Shown piece after piece: positions 45,097 to 54,082 of a DNA stretch of 64,000 nt. This stretch comes from an uncultured Pseudomonadota bacterium (lineage in GTDB: Bacteria; Myxococcota_A; UBA796; SXON01): contig CAIMSU010000280.1 in the NCBI GenBank assembly GCA_903844155.1, positions 1 through 64,000 on the forward strand, written 5' to 3'. Position 1 is the stretch's first letter; every line of letters begins with the position of its first letter. The notes below the pieces were generated by a model that did not search any database, had not been told where the DNA came from, and saw only the letters and a program-made list of their open reading frames with translations. Made by a program: the position numbers and the translations under genes.

Positions 45097-46755
45097 CTAC
45101 GCCCGATCCCGCTCGATCGCTCGCGCCGCCTGCACGCCCGACCCAAGCGCCCCGGTGACCCCGTGGCCGGTCCGCGTGTTGGCGCCCGCGAAGTACAGGC
45201 CCGGGATCGGGCTGCGCGCGCCCGGCCGGTTCTGGAGGAATTGCGACGGCGTCGCCGCGAGGCCGTAGCCGCTCCCGGCGCTGGCCCCGGTGAACCGGCT
45301 GTGCGTGACCGGCGTGGCGCTCTCGATGTGAACGATCGCAGCCGTGGACCCCGGGAAAAGCCGCTCCAGCCTGCCGACGAGGTCGGCCTCGACCGTCGAC
45401 TTGTGGCGCTGGTAGGCCTCCTGCGCCCGGTAGCGGGGCGTGGCTACATCGCCTGGTATTACGCCCCAAACGTCCGACGCACCGGGCACCAGCGCCATCA
45501 CCTCTACCGTCTCCACGCCCGCCGGGGCGTGCCCGGGTGAATCGGGATCCTTCCGGGTCGCGCTGGTGATGTAGCAGCCGCGCACCGGCGGCGGGCCCTC
45601 GCCCGTGCCCACCCGCGCGAGGCCCTCCGCGTAGAGCGCGTCAAAATCATAGTGGTCGAACTGCCAATAGTTCGTCGCGCCCATCCCGAGCGACTTCAGG
45701 TCGGCCTTGACCGCGAGGCAGGTGAGGAAGATGGCACCCCCCATCTCCCAACCCGCCGCCTGTTCCCGCAACGCCGGAGCGACCGCCTCGTGCGGCAGCA
45801 GCTCGCCGATGGTGCGCTTCAAATCAGCGTTGCTGACGACCACGTCCGCAGCGAGAACGGCGGCAGGCTGCTCGCGCGGGTCATGGGGGCCACGCCAGTA
45901 CACCCCCGTCGCCCGTCCCGACTCGACCCGGATGCCGGTGACGGGGTGACGCAGGTGGATTGTGCCGCCTGCGCCCTCGATCACCGCGGCCAGCCGGTCC
46001 GCGATGACCTGCCCACCCCCGCGCGGGTAGTACGCGCCGCCAAGGTAGTGTGCGACCAGTCCGGCGTGCAGCATCAGGCTGACCTTGCCCGGCGGAAGCC
46101 CATAATCCCCGTTCTGCCCCGCGATGACCGCCCGGAGCCTGGGGTCGCGCGTGCAGGTGTCCAGGAACGCGCCGAGGGTCGCGCCCTTGTTCCACGCGGC
46201 GACCCGGGCCCGCGTCGCGGCCTCCCACGCCATGCGCCACCCCTTCGGCGCGTGCGGACGGCCCAGCACCCCGACCTCGCGCACGAGGCGAATATAGCGG
46301 TCAATACCGGACTTCTCGCCCGGAAAGGCGGCGACGAGGCGGTCGCGGTAGAGCTCGATGCTCGCGGGGATGCGAAAGCGCAGGTCCGGAAAGATGAGCT
46401 CGTCAAACCCGTCGGGATCGAGCGGGAGCCACTCCACGTCGACCCCGACCTCCGCGAGCATGGTCGGAATGCGGCCACCGGGCCCGCAGTCACCGACGTA
46501 GTGCAGGCCGATGTCGAAGGTGACGGGCCCACCAACGAAGCCCTCGCCGGCACGCAGGGACCGCCCGAACATCGTGCAGCACCCACCCGCGACGTAGTGG
46601 GCGTCGAGCACAGCGACCTTTCTTCCCGCCCGCGCCAGCCGAGCCGCCGTCATCAGCCCGCCGAGCCCGGCCCCGATGATGGCGACGTCCACGCGCTCCG
46701 GGACCGGGGTGGCGACGCGCGCGCGCGTGGAGGCGGTCGGGAGGGCGACGGACAT
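45097..46755 (-). CDS. FAD-dependent oxidoreductase, CrtI/CrtISO/retinol-saturase-like
   Basis: A 552-residue flavoprotein. The Rossmann dinucleotide motif is VAIIGAGLGGLMTAARLARAG, followed by FDIGLHYVGD and the C-terminal GLYFAGANTRTGHGVTGALGSGVQAAR closing the FAD site. The family desaturates, isomerises or saturates polyene and carotenoid chains. It is adjacent to an OYE homologue and about 7 kb from a second such enzyme (52543-53895) in the fatty-acid-like cluster, pointing to a polyunsaturated acyl substrate rather than a carotenoid, since no phytoene synthase is present. Confidence 0.85.
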   Translation of the reverse strand: MSVALPTASTRARVATPVPERVDVAIIGAGLGGLMTAARLARAGRKVAVLDAHYVAGGCCTMFGRSLRAGEGFVGGPVTFDIGLHYVGDCGPGGRIPTMLAEVGVDVEWLPLDPDGFDELIFPDLRFRIPASIELYRDRLVAAFPGEKSGIDRYIRLVREVGVLGRPHAPKGWRMAWEAATRARVAAWNKGATLGAFLDTCTRDPRLRAVIAGQNGDYGLPPGKVSLMLHAGLVAHYLGGAYYPRGGGQVIADRLAAVIEGAGGTIHLRHPVTGIRVESGRATGVYWRGPHDPREQPAAVLAADVVVSNADLKRTIGELLPHEAVAPALREQAAGWEMGGAIFLTCLAVKADLKSLGMGATNYWQFDHYDFDALYAEGLARVGTGEGPPPVRGCYITSATRKDPDSPGHAPAGVETVEVMALVPGASDVWGVIPGDVATPRYRAQEAYQRHKSTVEADLVGRLERLFPGSTAAIVHIESATPVTHSRFTGASAGSGYGLAATPSQFLQNRPGARSPIPGLYFAGANTRTGHGVTGALGSGVQAARAIERDRA

Positions 46756-46799
46756 CCCGCATCGTAGCCCGCCGACCCGGCGCCGGGCTACTCTGTCGC

Positions 46800-47396
46800 A
46801 TGACCACGCTCCCCCTACAATGCGCCTGTGGCCAGCTTCGTGGCACCCTCGATGCCACCGCACAACCCGGTGCCCGAGCCGACTGCTACTGCGACGACTG
46901 CCAGGCCTACGCCCGTCACCTTGGCAGCCCCGGGATCACCAACGCGCATGGCGGCACCTCCGTCGTCCAGACCTGGCCCGCGCGCATCCATCTCACCGAA
47001 GGCGTCGATCAACTCGCGCTCGTCCGCCTTTCCGCGAAGGGCTTGCATCGGTGGTACGCCGGCTGTTGCCGCACGCCCGTCGCCAATACGACTGGCTCCG
47101 CCCGCGCCCCCTTCGCCGGCCTGATCCGCCAGGTCATCGTCACCGAAGAGGACCTCCTGGACGGGCTCTTCGGCCCAGCTCACGGCGTTCAAGGCCGGTT
47201 CGCCCGCGGGGGCTGCCCTCCCGGCGCCGTCCCGTCCGCCACCGTCTCCATCCTGGTCGCCGCGACGGGCATCCTCGCGCGGGGCTGGTGGGCGGGCGCG
47301 CACACCCCGTCGCCGTTCTTCCGGCCGGACGGAACCACGGTCATCCCGGCGCGGGTGCTGACGGTCGAGGAGCGGGCCGCAGCGTACGCGCGCTGA
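46800..47396 (+). CDS. DUF6151 / GFA-like zinc-binding protein
   Basis: A 198-residue protein with Cys motifs QCACGQLRG and CYCDDCQAYARHLG and a CC pair (YAGCCRTPVANT), the zinc-binding pattern of the CENP-V/GFA fold and of DUF6151. GFA relatives include glutathione-dependent formaldehyde-activating enzymes, but activity here is unproven. Divergent from the FAD oxidoreductase by 44 bases, so the two may share a control region. Convergent with the OYE gene. Confidence 0.8.
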   Translation: MTTLPLQCACGQLRGTLDATAQPGARADCYCDDCQAYARHLGSPGITNAHGGTSVVQTWPARIHLTEGVDQLALVRLSAKGLHRWYAGCCRTPVANTTGSARAPFAGLIRQVIVTEEDLLDGLFGPAHGVQGRFARGGCPPGAVPSATVSILVAATGILARGWWAGAHTPSPFFRPDGTTVIPARVLTVEERAAAYAR

Positions 47397-47400
47397 GCGG

Positions 47401-48645
47401 TTACGGCGCGTTCATCCCGGTCTTCCACCACAATTTGCACTTCACCGGCAAGTGCGCCCGGTCCAGCGCCTCGCAGGCGTTGGTGTACGTGCAGGCGCGG
47501 ATGGGCTCGGCCAGCCGCCCGCGGGCCTTCTCGGGCCAGTCCGGGTCGGCGAGCAGCCCCCGGGCCATGCCGACGAGGTCGAGATCCCCGCCTTGCAGCG
47601 CGGCTTCGGCGAGGTCGACGGTGTTGATCTTGCCCGCGCCGACAACGGGGGTGGTGAACCCGGCGGCGCGGATGGCGGCCCGGATCGCACGCGGGAGGGG
47701 GAGGTTGACGCCGTCTGGCGATTCGCGCGTTGGCATGCAGGTGAGGCCGCTGGGGCCGGTGTAGGGGTAGGCCGCAGCGCCGATCTTCGGGCGTTGGGCG
47801 TCCTCAAATCGACCGCCGCGGCTGACGGAGATCACGTCCACACCGGCTTGCGCGAAGGCGACCGCGATGCGTGCAGCCTCGTCGACGGTCGTGCCGCCGG
47901 GAACGTCGTCGCTGCCGAGCATGCGGAGGCCGACGGCGAAGCGCGGGCTGACCGCGGCGCGGACGGCCGAGATCGTCGCCAGCGGCAGATGAAGCCGGTT
48001 TTCGAAGGATCCGCCGTACAGGTCCGTTCTCCCGTTGGTCGCCGAGAGGAAGCTTGCCAGGGTGTAGGCGTGGGCGTAGTGCAGCTCCACGCCGTCGAAC
48101 CCGGCGGCCTCAGCCCGAACCGCCGCGCGCGCAAAGTACCCAGGAAGCGCCTCGATCTCCGTGACCGTCAGGTCCTCGATCTGCTGCCGGTACCCGAACG
48201 CGTAGTCCCGCCATTCCCGCGCCGTCAGCGTCGCCCGCAGCCGCTCCTCGTCCCAGCCCCCGCAGCCTGGATACTGCGCCTCCAACCTTGCCAACGCCCG
48301 CACCGGGTCCCGCCGCGCGATCTTCAGGAAGTCGATGATCTGCGGCACGATCCGGACCGGACCCGGCGCCACCGCCCGCATCTCCGCCACCAACGCCGCC
48401 AATGGCGCGATGTACCGGTCGTGCGAGAGCCTCAGCAGCGGCCCGGACGCCACGTCCCGCACGCCCATCGCCTCCAGCACGATCATCCCGGCGCCACCGC
48501 GCGCGTAGCGCACGTAGCGGTCGCGCACGGCGTCCGTCACCTCCCCCGATTCGTTGGACAGCCACGTGACCATCGCCGGCAGCCACACACGGTTCTCGAC
48601 CGCGATCGGCCCGAGCGCGAGCGGTGAAAAGAGGAGGCCGGACAT
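47401..48645 (-). CDS. NADH:flavin oxidoreductase (Old Yellow Enzyme family)
   Basis: A 414-residue TIM-barrel flavoprotein. The hallmarks are VELHYAHAYTLASFLSATNGRTDLYGGSFENR and the FMN-binding DLVGMARGLLADPDWPEK. The C-terminus has CTYTNACEALDRAHLPVKC, a remnant of the cysteine cluster that binds [4Fe-4S] in the 2-enoate/dienoyl-CoA reductase branch, but the long C-terminal NADH domain is missing. It would reduce an activated C=C bond. Divergent from the PaaK-like gene by 30 bases. Confidence 0.88.
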   Translation of the reverse strand: MSGLLFSPLALGPIAVENRVWLPAMVTWLSNESGEVTDAVRDRYVRYARGGAGMIVLEAMGVRDVASGPLLRLSHDRYIAPLAALVAEMRAVAPGPVRIVPQIIDFLKIARRDPVRALARLEAQYPGCGGWDEERLRATLTAREWRDYAFGYRQQIEDLTVTEIEALPGYFARAAVRAEAAGFDGVELHYAHAYTLASFLSATNGRTDLYGGSFENRLHLPLATISAVRAAVSPRFAVGLRMLGSDDVPGGTTVDEAARIAVAFAQAGVDVISVSRGGRFEDAQRPKIGAAAYPYTGPSGLTCMPTRESPDGVNLPLPRAIRAAIRAAGFTTPVVGAGKINTVDLAEAALQGGDLDLVGMARGLLADPDWPEKARGRLAEPIRACTYTNACEALDRAHLPVKCKLWWKTGMNAP

Positions 48646-48675
48646 CGCCGCAACGTAGTACGGTTACCAAGGCCG

Positions 48676-49992
48676 ATGCTCGCCCACCTGCTGGCCTGGC
48701 GTGACACGACCGAGCGCCTGCGTCGAAACGCCACGCAGACGCGCGGTGATCTTCAGGCCGACCGCCTGACCCGGTTTCGCGCCCTCATCATGCACGCCGG
48801 CCAGCACTCCAGCTACTACGCCGCGATCCTGCGGGAACGGCACCTCGATCCCGGCACCTGCGTCCCGACCGACTTTCCCGTCCTGACCAAGCGCCTCGTC
48901 CGAGACCACTTGGACGCCATCGCCACCGACCCCCGCATCACCCGCGCCGCACTCGACGCCTTCCTCCGCGATAACCCGGCTCCCGAGGCCCGTTATCTCG
49001 ACGAGTACGTCGTGCTGCACTCCTCCGGGACGTCGGGCGAGGTGGGGACGATGGTTTACGCAGGCGTGGACTGGGTGCGGGCGACGGCCGGCCTCGCCCG
49101 AGCCACCAGTGCGGAGGAGCCGCGATTCGCGTTCCACGGCGCGTGCGGGGGTCACTTTGCGGGCGTGTCGTTCGCGCTCGCCGCGCAGCTCCACCCGTCG
49201 CCCCCCGAACTCCTGATCCTCGACGTCCAACGCCCCCTCCACGACGTCGTCAACTCCCTCAACGTCTTCCAGCCCGACATCCTCTCCGCCTACCCCTCCG
49301 GCGCCACCACGCTCGCGGGCGAGGCCGTTGCCGGCCGCCTGCACATCCGGCCGCGCGCCATTCATTGCTCCGGCGAGACGCTCACAACCGCGCAGCACGC
49401 CACGATCGAGGCTGCTTTTGGATGCCCGTGCCTCAACCTGTACGCCGCCACCGAGACCGGCCTGCTCGGCGCTTCCCGCTCCGGTGACCCGGGAATGACG
49501 CTGTTTGACGACGACGTCATCATCGAGCCCGCCGGCGACCACCTCCTCGTCACGCCGCTGCACAGCCGCGCGCTCCCGCTCATCCGATACCGGCTGGATG
49601 ACGAGGTTCGCTGGACCGATCACCGGAGCCCCTACGGCCCCTACCCGGTCGTGGAGCCGCTGGTCGGCCGCTCGGAGTGCGCGCCTCGATTCCGCGGGCT
49701 CGACGGCGCGCTGCACGCCATAAGCCCGCATGTCATCAACGAGATCCATGTGCCCCGCCTCGCGCGCTTCCAGTTCCGGCAAGTCGACGAGCGCAGCTTC
49801 CAGTTCGCCGTCTGCCTCGACCGCGACGCCACCGGCGCCACCGTCCTCGCGATCGAGGCCCGCCTGCACGCCATCCTCAGCGCCCAGGCGCTCGACCACG
49901 TCCGCTGCACGGTCACCGTCGTCGCCGACCTGCCTGTCGACCCCACCAGCGGCAAGTTCCGGCTGATCACCCTCGCTCAACCGCTTCCGTAG
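48676..49992 (+). CDS. Phenylacetate-CoA ligase-like adenylating enzyme
   Basis: A 438-residue ANL-superfamily enzyme of the PaaK branch. The P-loop reads HSSGTSGEVGTM (residues 115-126), and the core motif is NLYAATETGLLG (254-265). The C-terminal subdomain is short (DPTSGKFRLI near the end carries the catalytic-Lys region). It adenylates a carboxylic acid and makes a CoA or carrier-protein thioester. Located 57 bases before the ketosynthase gene, it is a good candidate for starter-unit loading. Confidence 0.85.
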   Translation: MLAHLLAWRDTTERLRRNATQTRGDLQADRLTRFRALIMHAGQHSSYYAAILRERHLDPGTCVPTDFPVLTKRLVRDHLDAIATDPRITRAALDAFLRDNPAPEARYLDEYVVLHSSGTSGEVGTMVYAGVDWVRATAGLARATSAEEPRFAFHGACGGHFAGVSFALAAQLHPSPPELLILDVQRPLHDVVNSLNVFQPDILSAYPSGATTLAGEAVAGRLHIRPRAIHCSGETLTTAQHATIEAAFGCPCLNLYAATETGLLGASRSGDPGMTLFDDDVIIEPAGDHLLVTPLHSRALPLIRYRLDDEVRWTDHRSPYGPYPVVEPLVGRSECAPRFRGLDGALHAISPHVINEIHVPRLARFQFRQVDERSFQFAVCLDRDATGATVLAIEARLHAILSAQALDHVRCTVTVVADLPVDPTSGKFRLITLAQPLP

Positions 49993-50049
49993 CGACCAAC
50001 CCAGCCGCCGCCCGAGGATTCAAGGCACCAAAGTCGTTAGGCCGAACCG

Positions 50050-52116
50050 ATGCCCGTGCCCGCCTGCATCACCGGCGTCGGCATCGTCTCGGCGCTGGGA
50101 CGGAGCCTGGCGGCGACGACGGAGGCGCTCGACCGGGCCGTGGTCACAGGAATCCGGCCGATCACGCGCTTTGACACCGCCGCTTTCGGGGGCCGCGTGG
50201 CCGGCGAAGTGACCGGGGAGCTGGCCTCGAGGAGCAGCGCCGACCGCAGCATCGCCTTTGCGGTTCAGGCCGCTGCGGAGGCCTGGCGCGACGCCGGCCT
50301 GCCAACCGGACTCGACGTGCCCGTCGTCGTCGGCAGCAGCGCCGGACCGCACACCTTCGAGGACGCTTCCGACGCGCTTGAGGGGGTGCTCGCCTCCCGC
50401 GCGCGTCACGCCGCGGCCCACGTCGCTCTCCCAGACACCGTCGCTCGCTCGCTCGACCTGACCGGGCCGCGCTTTGCCCCGGCGACCGCGTGTGCCTCCG
50501 GAAACGTCGCCTTTGCCCTCGGGCTTGACCTCATCCGCATGGGCTGGCCGGTCGTGCTCGTGGGTGGCGCCGAGTCCATCTCCCGACGTCGCCTCGCGGG
50601 CTTCTTCGCGCTCGGGGCGCTCGCGAGCGGTCCTTGCGCGCCGTTCAGCACGCCAATCGGCATGACGCTCGGCGAAGGGGCTGCCTTTCTCGTCCTCGAA
50701 TCCGCGGCGCACGCCCACGCCCGCAGCGCGCGACCGCGCGGTTGGCTGCTCGGCTACGGGCTCTCCGCAGACGCCTGGCACGCCACAGCACCGGATCCGC
50801 GAGGCGCCGGCATGGCGCGGGCCATGCGCGCCGCGCTCGCGAACTCCAGCTTGAACCCCGAGGATGTCGACGCCTACGCGGCGCACGGCACCGGCACGGA
50901 GGCCAACGACGCCGCGGAATGGCAGTCACTGCAGACGGTCTACGGTGCGCGGATACCTGCGATCTTCGCCGTGAAAGGGGCGCTCGGGCATGCGTTCGGG
51001 GCGAGCGGACCGCAACAGGCGGTGTTCGGGTTGCTGGGGTGGGAGCGTGGCTGGCCGGGCACCGCCGGCTGGGCCGGACCGCGGACAGACGGGCCCGACG
51101 CGCCGCCGATCGTGGTCGCCGGAGCGACCCCGACCCCGCACAAAAGCACGTTCGTATCGCAGAACGCGGCGTTTGGTGGTGCGAACGCAAGCGTCGTCTT
51201 CGGACGGACCGCCCGAGGGGAAGCCGTCGCCGTCCAACCCGTCTACGTCGAGGCGGTCGGGCGCAGCCATCCCGTCGACGACGTGGCCGCGCTGCGGAGC
51301 GTGCTTCCCCGCGTCGACCCCCGCGGCCTCGACCGCCCGGCGGTGCTGCTCACGCTGGCGATCGGCCGGGCGTCACGGTCGGGGGCTTTCCCTGTTGGAA
51401 CCGGCCTGATCACCGGGGTCTCCCGTCGCCCGCTCGCCTCGGGCGACCAGTTTCGCGAGAGCCTCCGCGTCGCCGACGGCGCCCGTGGGTCGGCCAGCGC
51501 GTTCTCGCGCACCGTGATGAACGCGAGCACGGGTGCGGCCGCCCTCGCCCTCGGCCTACGCGGACCGGGTGCAACGCTCGCGGATGGGCCCGGCGCTGGC
51601 CTCCACGCGCTCGCGTGGGCCTGGTGGATGCTGGCGACGCGGCCCGAGATCGAAGCCCTCGTCGCCGCCGCCGTCGACGAACGCTCGCCCGACGAGGTGC
51701 CCGTCGACCCCGACGATCCCGAGGGGCCGCCGCTGGAACGGGCGCACGCGGAGCGCGCCGCCGCCCTGCTGCTCGGGCGTGCCGGAGGCGTTCGCATCGA
51801 CGGCGTCGGGTTTTCCGGGCCCGGGGCGCCGGCGGAGGCGCTGGCGAGGGCAGCGGGTGCGGCCCCGTTGGCACGGATCTACGGCACCGGCGTCGGCCCG
51901 ACGGGTCGGGCGGTCGAGGCGGCGCTGGCGAACCAGGCCGGATGCGCGCTGATGCCGTTCGTCGGAGCGTTTGGCGAGGCGACCGGCGCCTTGTCCATCT
52001 TCATCGCCGCGATTGAGGCGGGGGAGCCGGGGCGGAGCGCGGTGGTCGCGTGGTCGGCCCGGGCTGGTACGACGGTGGTGGTGTTCAGCCGTCACCCGGC
52101 AGATGGCCCGCCGTAA
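50050..52116 (+). CDS. Ketosynthase fused to a ketosynthase-like (chain-length-factor-type) half
   Basis: A 688-residue fusion. Residues 1-385 are a FabF-type beta-ketoacyl synthase with Cys148 (TACASGN), His279 (AAHGTGTEAND) and His314 (KGALGHAFGASG), which makes it catalytically complete. From about 395 a second ketosynthase-like module follows, resembling Ketoacyl-synt_2 (PF13723): FSRTVMNASTGAAALALGLRGPGATL and GAFGEATGALSIFIAAIEAG. There the Cys and the His are replaced (LADGPG; GEATGA). This matches KS/chain-length-factor pairs of type II PKS and aryl-polyene systems, fused into one chain. Its 3' end overlaps the convergent dehydratase gene by 32 bases. Confidence 0.85.
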   Translation: MPVPACITGVGIVSALGRSLAATTEALDRAVVTGIRPITRFDTAAFGGRVAGEVTGELASRSSADRSIAFAVQAAAEAWRDAGLPTGLDVPVVVGSSAGPHTFEDASDALEGVLASRARHAAAHVALPDTVARSLDLTGPRFAPATACASGNVAFALGLDLIRMGWPVVLVGGAESISRRRLAGFFALGALASGPCAPFSTPIGMTLGEGAAFLVLESAAHAHARSARPRGWLLGYGLSADAWHATAPDPRGAGMARAMRAALANSSLNPEDVDAYAAHGTGTEANDAAEWQSLQTVYGARIPAIFAVKGALGHAFGASGPQQAVFGLLGWERGWPGTAGWAGPRTDGPDAPPIVVAGATPTPHKSTFVSQNAAFGGANASVVFGRTARGEAVAVQPVYVEAVGRSHPVDDVAALRSVLPRVDPRGLDRPAVLLTLAIGRASRSGAFPVGTGLITGVSRRPLASGDQFRESLRVADGARGSASAFSRTVMNASTGAAALALGLRGPGATLADGPGAGLHALAWAWWMLATRPEIEALVAAAVDERSPDEVPVDPDDPEGPPLERAHAERAAALLLGRAGGVRIDGVGFSGPGAPAEALARAAGAAPLARIYGTGVGPTGRAVEAALANQAGCALMPFVGAFGEATGALSIFIAAIEAGEPGRSAVVAWSARAGTTVVVFSRHPADGPP

Positions 52117-52546
52117 GCGTGCCTCGCGCGACCAGCGCGGCGCCGACGGAGGCCTCGACGCGGAAGCTGCGGACGCCCGCGAGCTGGGTCCCAAGCCACA
52201 CGCGGTACTCCAGGTGCGCCGGGGGCAGGACCGGCGCGATCAACCGGACGTTCACGGCTGCGAGCACCGAACGACCGCCTCGACCGGATGCCTCAGCTCC
52301 TGCCAACAGCGCGCTGAGCGCCGCGCATGCCTGCGCCAGCCCCTCGATCGTACAGACGCCCGGCCAGATCGGCTCGCCCGGAAAATGCCCAGCCACGATC
52401 GGATCGTCTGGTTCAACCTCCAGGCTCCCGTGGAGGAACGGCTCGTCCATGGACCAGGCGTGGATCCGTCCCAGGAACCGGAACGGCGCGCGATGGGGGA
52501 TCAGCCGCTCAACAGCCTCATCGCCCCAGTCCACCTGCTCGATCAT
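52085..52546 (-). CDS. FabZ-like 3-hydroxyacyl-ACP dehydratase
   Basis: A 153-residue hotdog protein. LIPHRAPFRFLGRI and GHFPGEPIWPGVCTIEGLAQACA match FabZ and the related cluster dehydratases, with His54 and Glu68 spaced 14 residues apart as in active enzymes. It would remove water from a 3-hydroxyacyl-ACP and leave a trans-2-enoyl chain. The ATG at 52546 overlaps the upstream FAD oxidoreductase stop by 4 bases, so the two activities are translated together. Confidence 0.85.
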   Translation of the reverse strand: MIEQVDWGDEAVERLIPHRAPFRFLGRIHAWSMDEPFLHGSLEVEPDDPIVAGHFPGEPIWPGVCTIEGLAQACAALSALLAGAEASGRGGRSVLAAVNVRLIAPVLPPAHLEYRVWLGTQLAGVRSFRVEASVGAALVARGTLTAGHLPGDG

Positions 52547-53895
52547 CGCGCCCTCACGAGTCGGGCAGCACGCGCACCGGAGTGCATCACCGCGGTCTGG
52601 CCCGGACCCGGCGCGACCCAGGCCCCCGCGAGCGTCAGGCCAGGAATCGGCGTTCGAGCGGGCATCGGGGCGCCCGCTCCCATCCCCATCGCCGCGCCCC
52701 CCGGGCTCCCCGTGTAGTACGCCCAGGTGCCCGGGTGGGCGAGCGTCGAGACGGCCACGCAGCGCTCCGCACCGGGCAACAACCCCGTCAGCACGCCCAT
52801 CAACCGCGCCTTCGCCGCCTGCCTAAAATCGCCGTCGTCATCCCCGGACGGCGCCGCGGCAACCGCGCAGGCGACCGTCCGACCCGGGCCCGCCCAGGCG
52901 TCGTCCCCGACGCTCGGGATCGTCACCGAGCATTGCCCGTTCGCGTCGACAACGCGGGTCTCGTACGCCTGCCCGGCGGTGTGGTCCCCGTCCAGCCCGA
53001 CAAACAGCCGGTAGAACGAGCCGGACAGCGGGAGTCCCGCGATCCGCGTTCGCCACGCGTCAACCCCCTCCGCCGTCGCCAGCAGCTCCGCCAGCCTCGG
53101 CAACGGGAGCCCGGCGATGACGTCCGACGTCGCGATCACCTCGCCCCCATCGACCTCCACGCCCTCGACCCCTCGCCCACCGACGCGGATCCCGGTGACC
53201 GCCGCGGCCACGCGAACCTCGCCGCCTCCCGCCTCGATCCGGTCGACCAGCGCCGTCGTCAGGGCCCGGCTCCCGCCCCGCAACCGCCACCCGCCGAGCA
53301 CGTGGTACGCGTGGAAAAGCATCAGGAACGTGCCCGCGGGACAGGTGCGCGGGCTTCGTCCCACGTATCCAGTAATTCCGCCGACAACCTCGATCAGCAC
53401 CGGCGAACGTAGCCACTCGTTCAGGCGATCGGCGGCCGTCCCGACGACCCGGAGCGGCGCTCCCGCGTAGACCGCGGCGTGGGCCTCCGCGGCGGCCCGA
53501 AACAGCTCGCGCAAGCCGGCTGCATCCCCGGGAAAGCGCGTGGCGAGCAGATCGTAGAGGGCGTCACCGTTCTGCGGGAGGAGCAGGTCGGCGCCGGGGA
53601 CGAGGTCGCGGCGCAGGAAGGGGTCGCGGTAGAGGTCGAGGGCGTCGCTGATGCCGAGGGCGTCGAGGAGCGGGCGGTTGGCCTGGCCGGGGCCGACGGC
53701 GTCGAGGTGATGGAGCGAGGCGTCAAAAGTGAAGCCGGCGCGCTCGAAGGTCACGGCGAAACCGCCAGGTTCGGTGTGCCGTTCGAGCACGATCACGCGG
53801 TCGCCGGCGCGGGTGAGGAGCGCGGCGGCTGCGAGGCCACCGAGGCCAGCGCCGATGACGACGATGGGGGGCCGAGACGGGCGCTGCGCAAACAC
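52543..53895 (-). CDS. FAD-dependent oxidoreductase, CrtI/retinol-saturase-like
   Basis: A 450-residue flavoprotein. VVIGAGLGGLAAAALLTRAGDRVIVLERH is the FAD motif and GLTLAGAWVAPGPGQTAVMHSG the closing motif. It is shorter than and divergent from the copy at 45097-46755. Coupling to the dehydratase suggests that it desaturates or isomerises carrier-bound enoyl chains. ATG at 53895 is the first after the putative terminator of the ACP operon. Confidence 0.85.
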   Translation of the reverse strand: MFAQRPSRPPIVVIGAGLGGLAAAALLTRAGDRVIVLERHTEPGGFAVTFERAGFTFDASLHHLDAVGPGQANRPLLDALGISDALDLYRDPFLRRDLVPGADLLLPQNGDALYDLLATRFPGDAAGLRELFRAAAEAHAAVYAGAPLRVVGTAADRLNEWLRSPVLIEVVGGITGYVGRSPRTCPAGTFLMLFHAYHVLGGWRLRGGSRALTTALVDRIEAGGGEVRVAAAVTGIRVGGRGVEGVEVDGGEVIATSDVIAGLPLPRLAELLATAEGVDAWRTRIAGLPLSGSFYRLFVGLDGDHTAGQAYETRVVDANGQCSVTIPSVGDDAWAGPGRTVACAVAAAPSGDDDGDFRQAAKARLMGVLTGLLPGAERCVAVSTLAHPGTWAYYTGSPGGAAMGMGAGAPMPARTPIPGLTLAGAWVAPGPGQTAVMHSGARAARLVRAR

Positions 53896-54026
53896 TTCGC
53901 CGGCATCTATCTGGAATCACGTGGATCCGAAAGCGTGTCGGCCCCCACGCGGCCGTTCGCCGCACGAACCGTGCCGGCTGGCGTCTTCGCCGGCTGGCGG
54001 GGTTCGTGGCCTCGGGACGGCAGAAA

Positions 54027-54073
54027 ATAACCGCCGATGCGGGCGGGAGGTTCGCCGAGCGCCGGCATCGGCG
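54027..54073 (-). terminator. Candidate intrinsic terminator after the GcvT-like gene
   Basis: Arms CGCCGATGC (54032-54040) and GCATCGGCG (54065-54073) form a perfect 9-base stem. On the minus strand the hairpin is followed by GGTTATTTTC, a modest T-run. It begins 9 bases after the GcvT-like stop. The loop of 24 bases is long, so strength is uncertain. Confidence 0.45.
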
Positions 54074-54082
54074 ACGCGCACC

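Noticed and set aside
45097-53895. Carotenoid pathway
   Set aside because: Two CrtI-like enzymes are present, but there is no phytoene synthase, GGPP synthase or cyclase. KS, ACP and dehydratase genes point to an acyl substrate.
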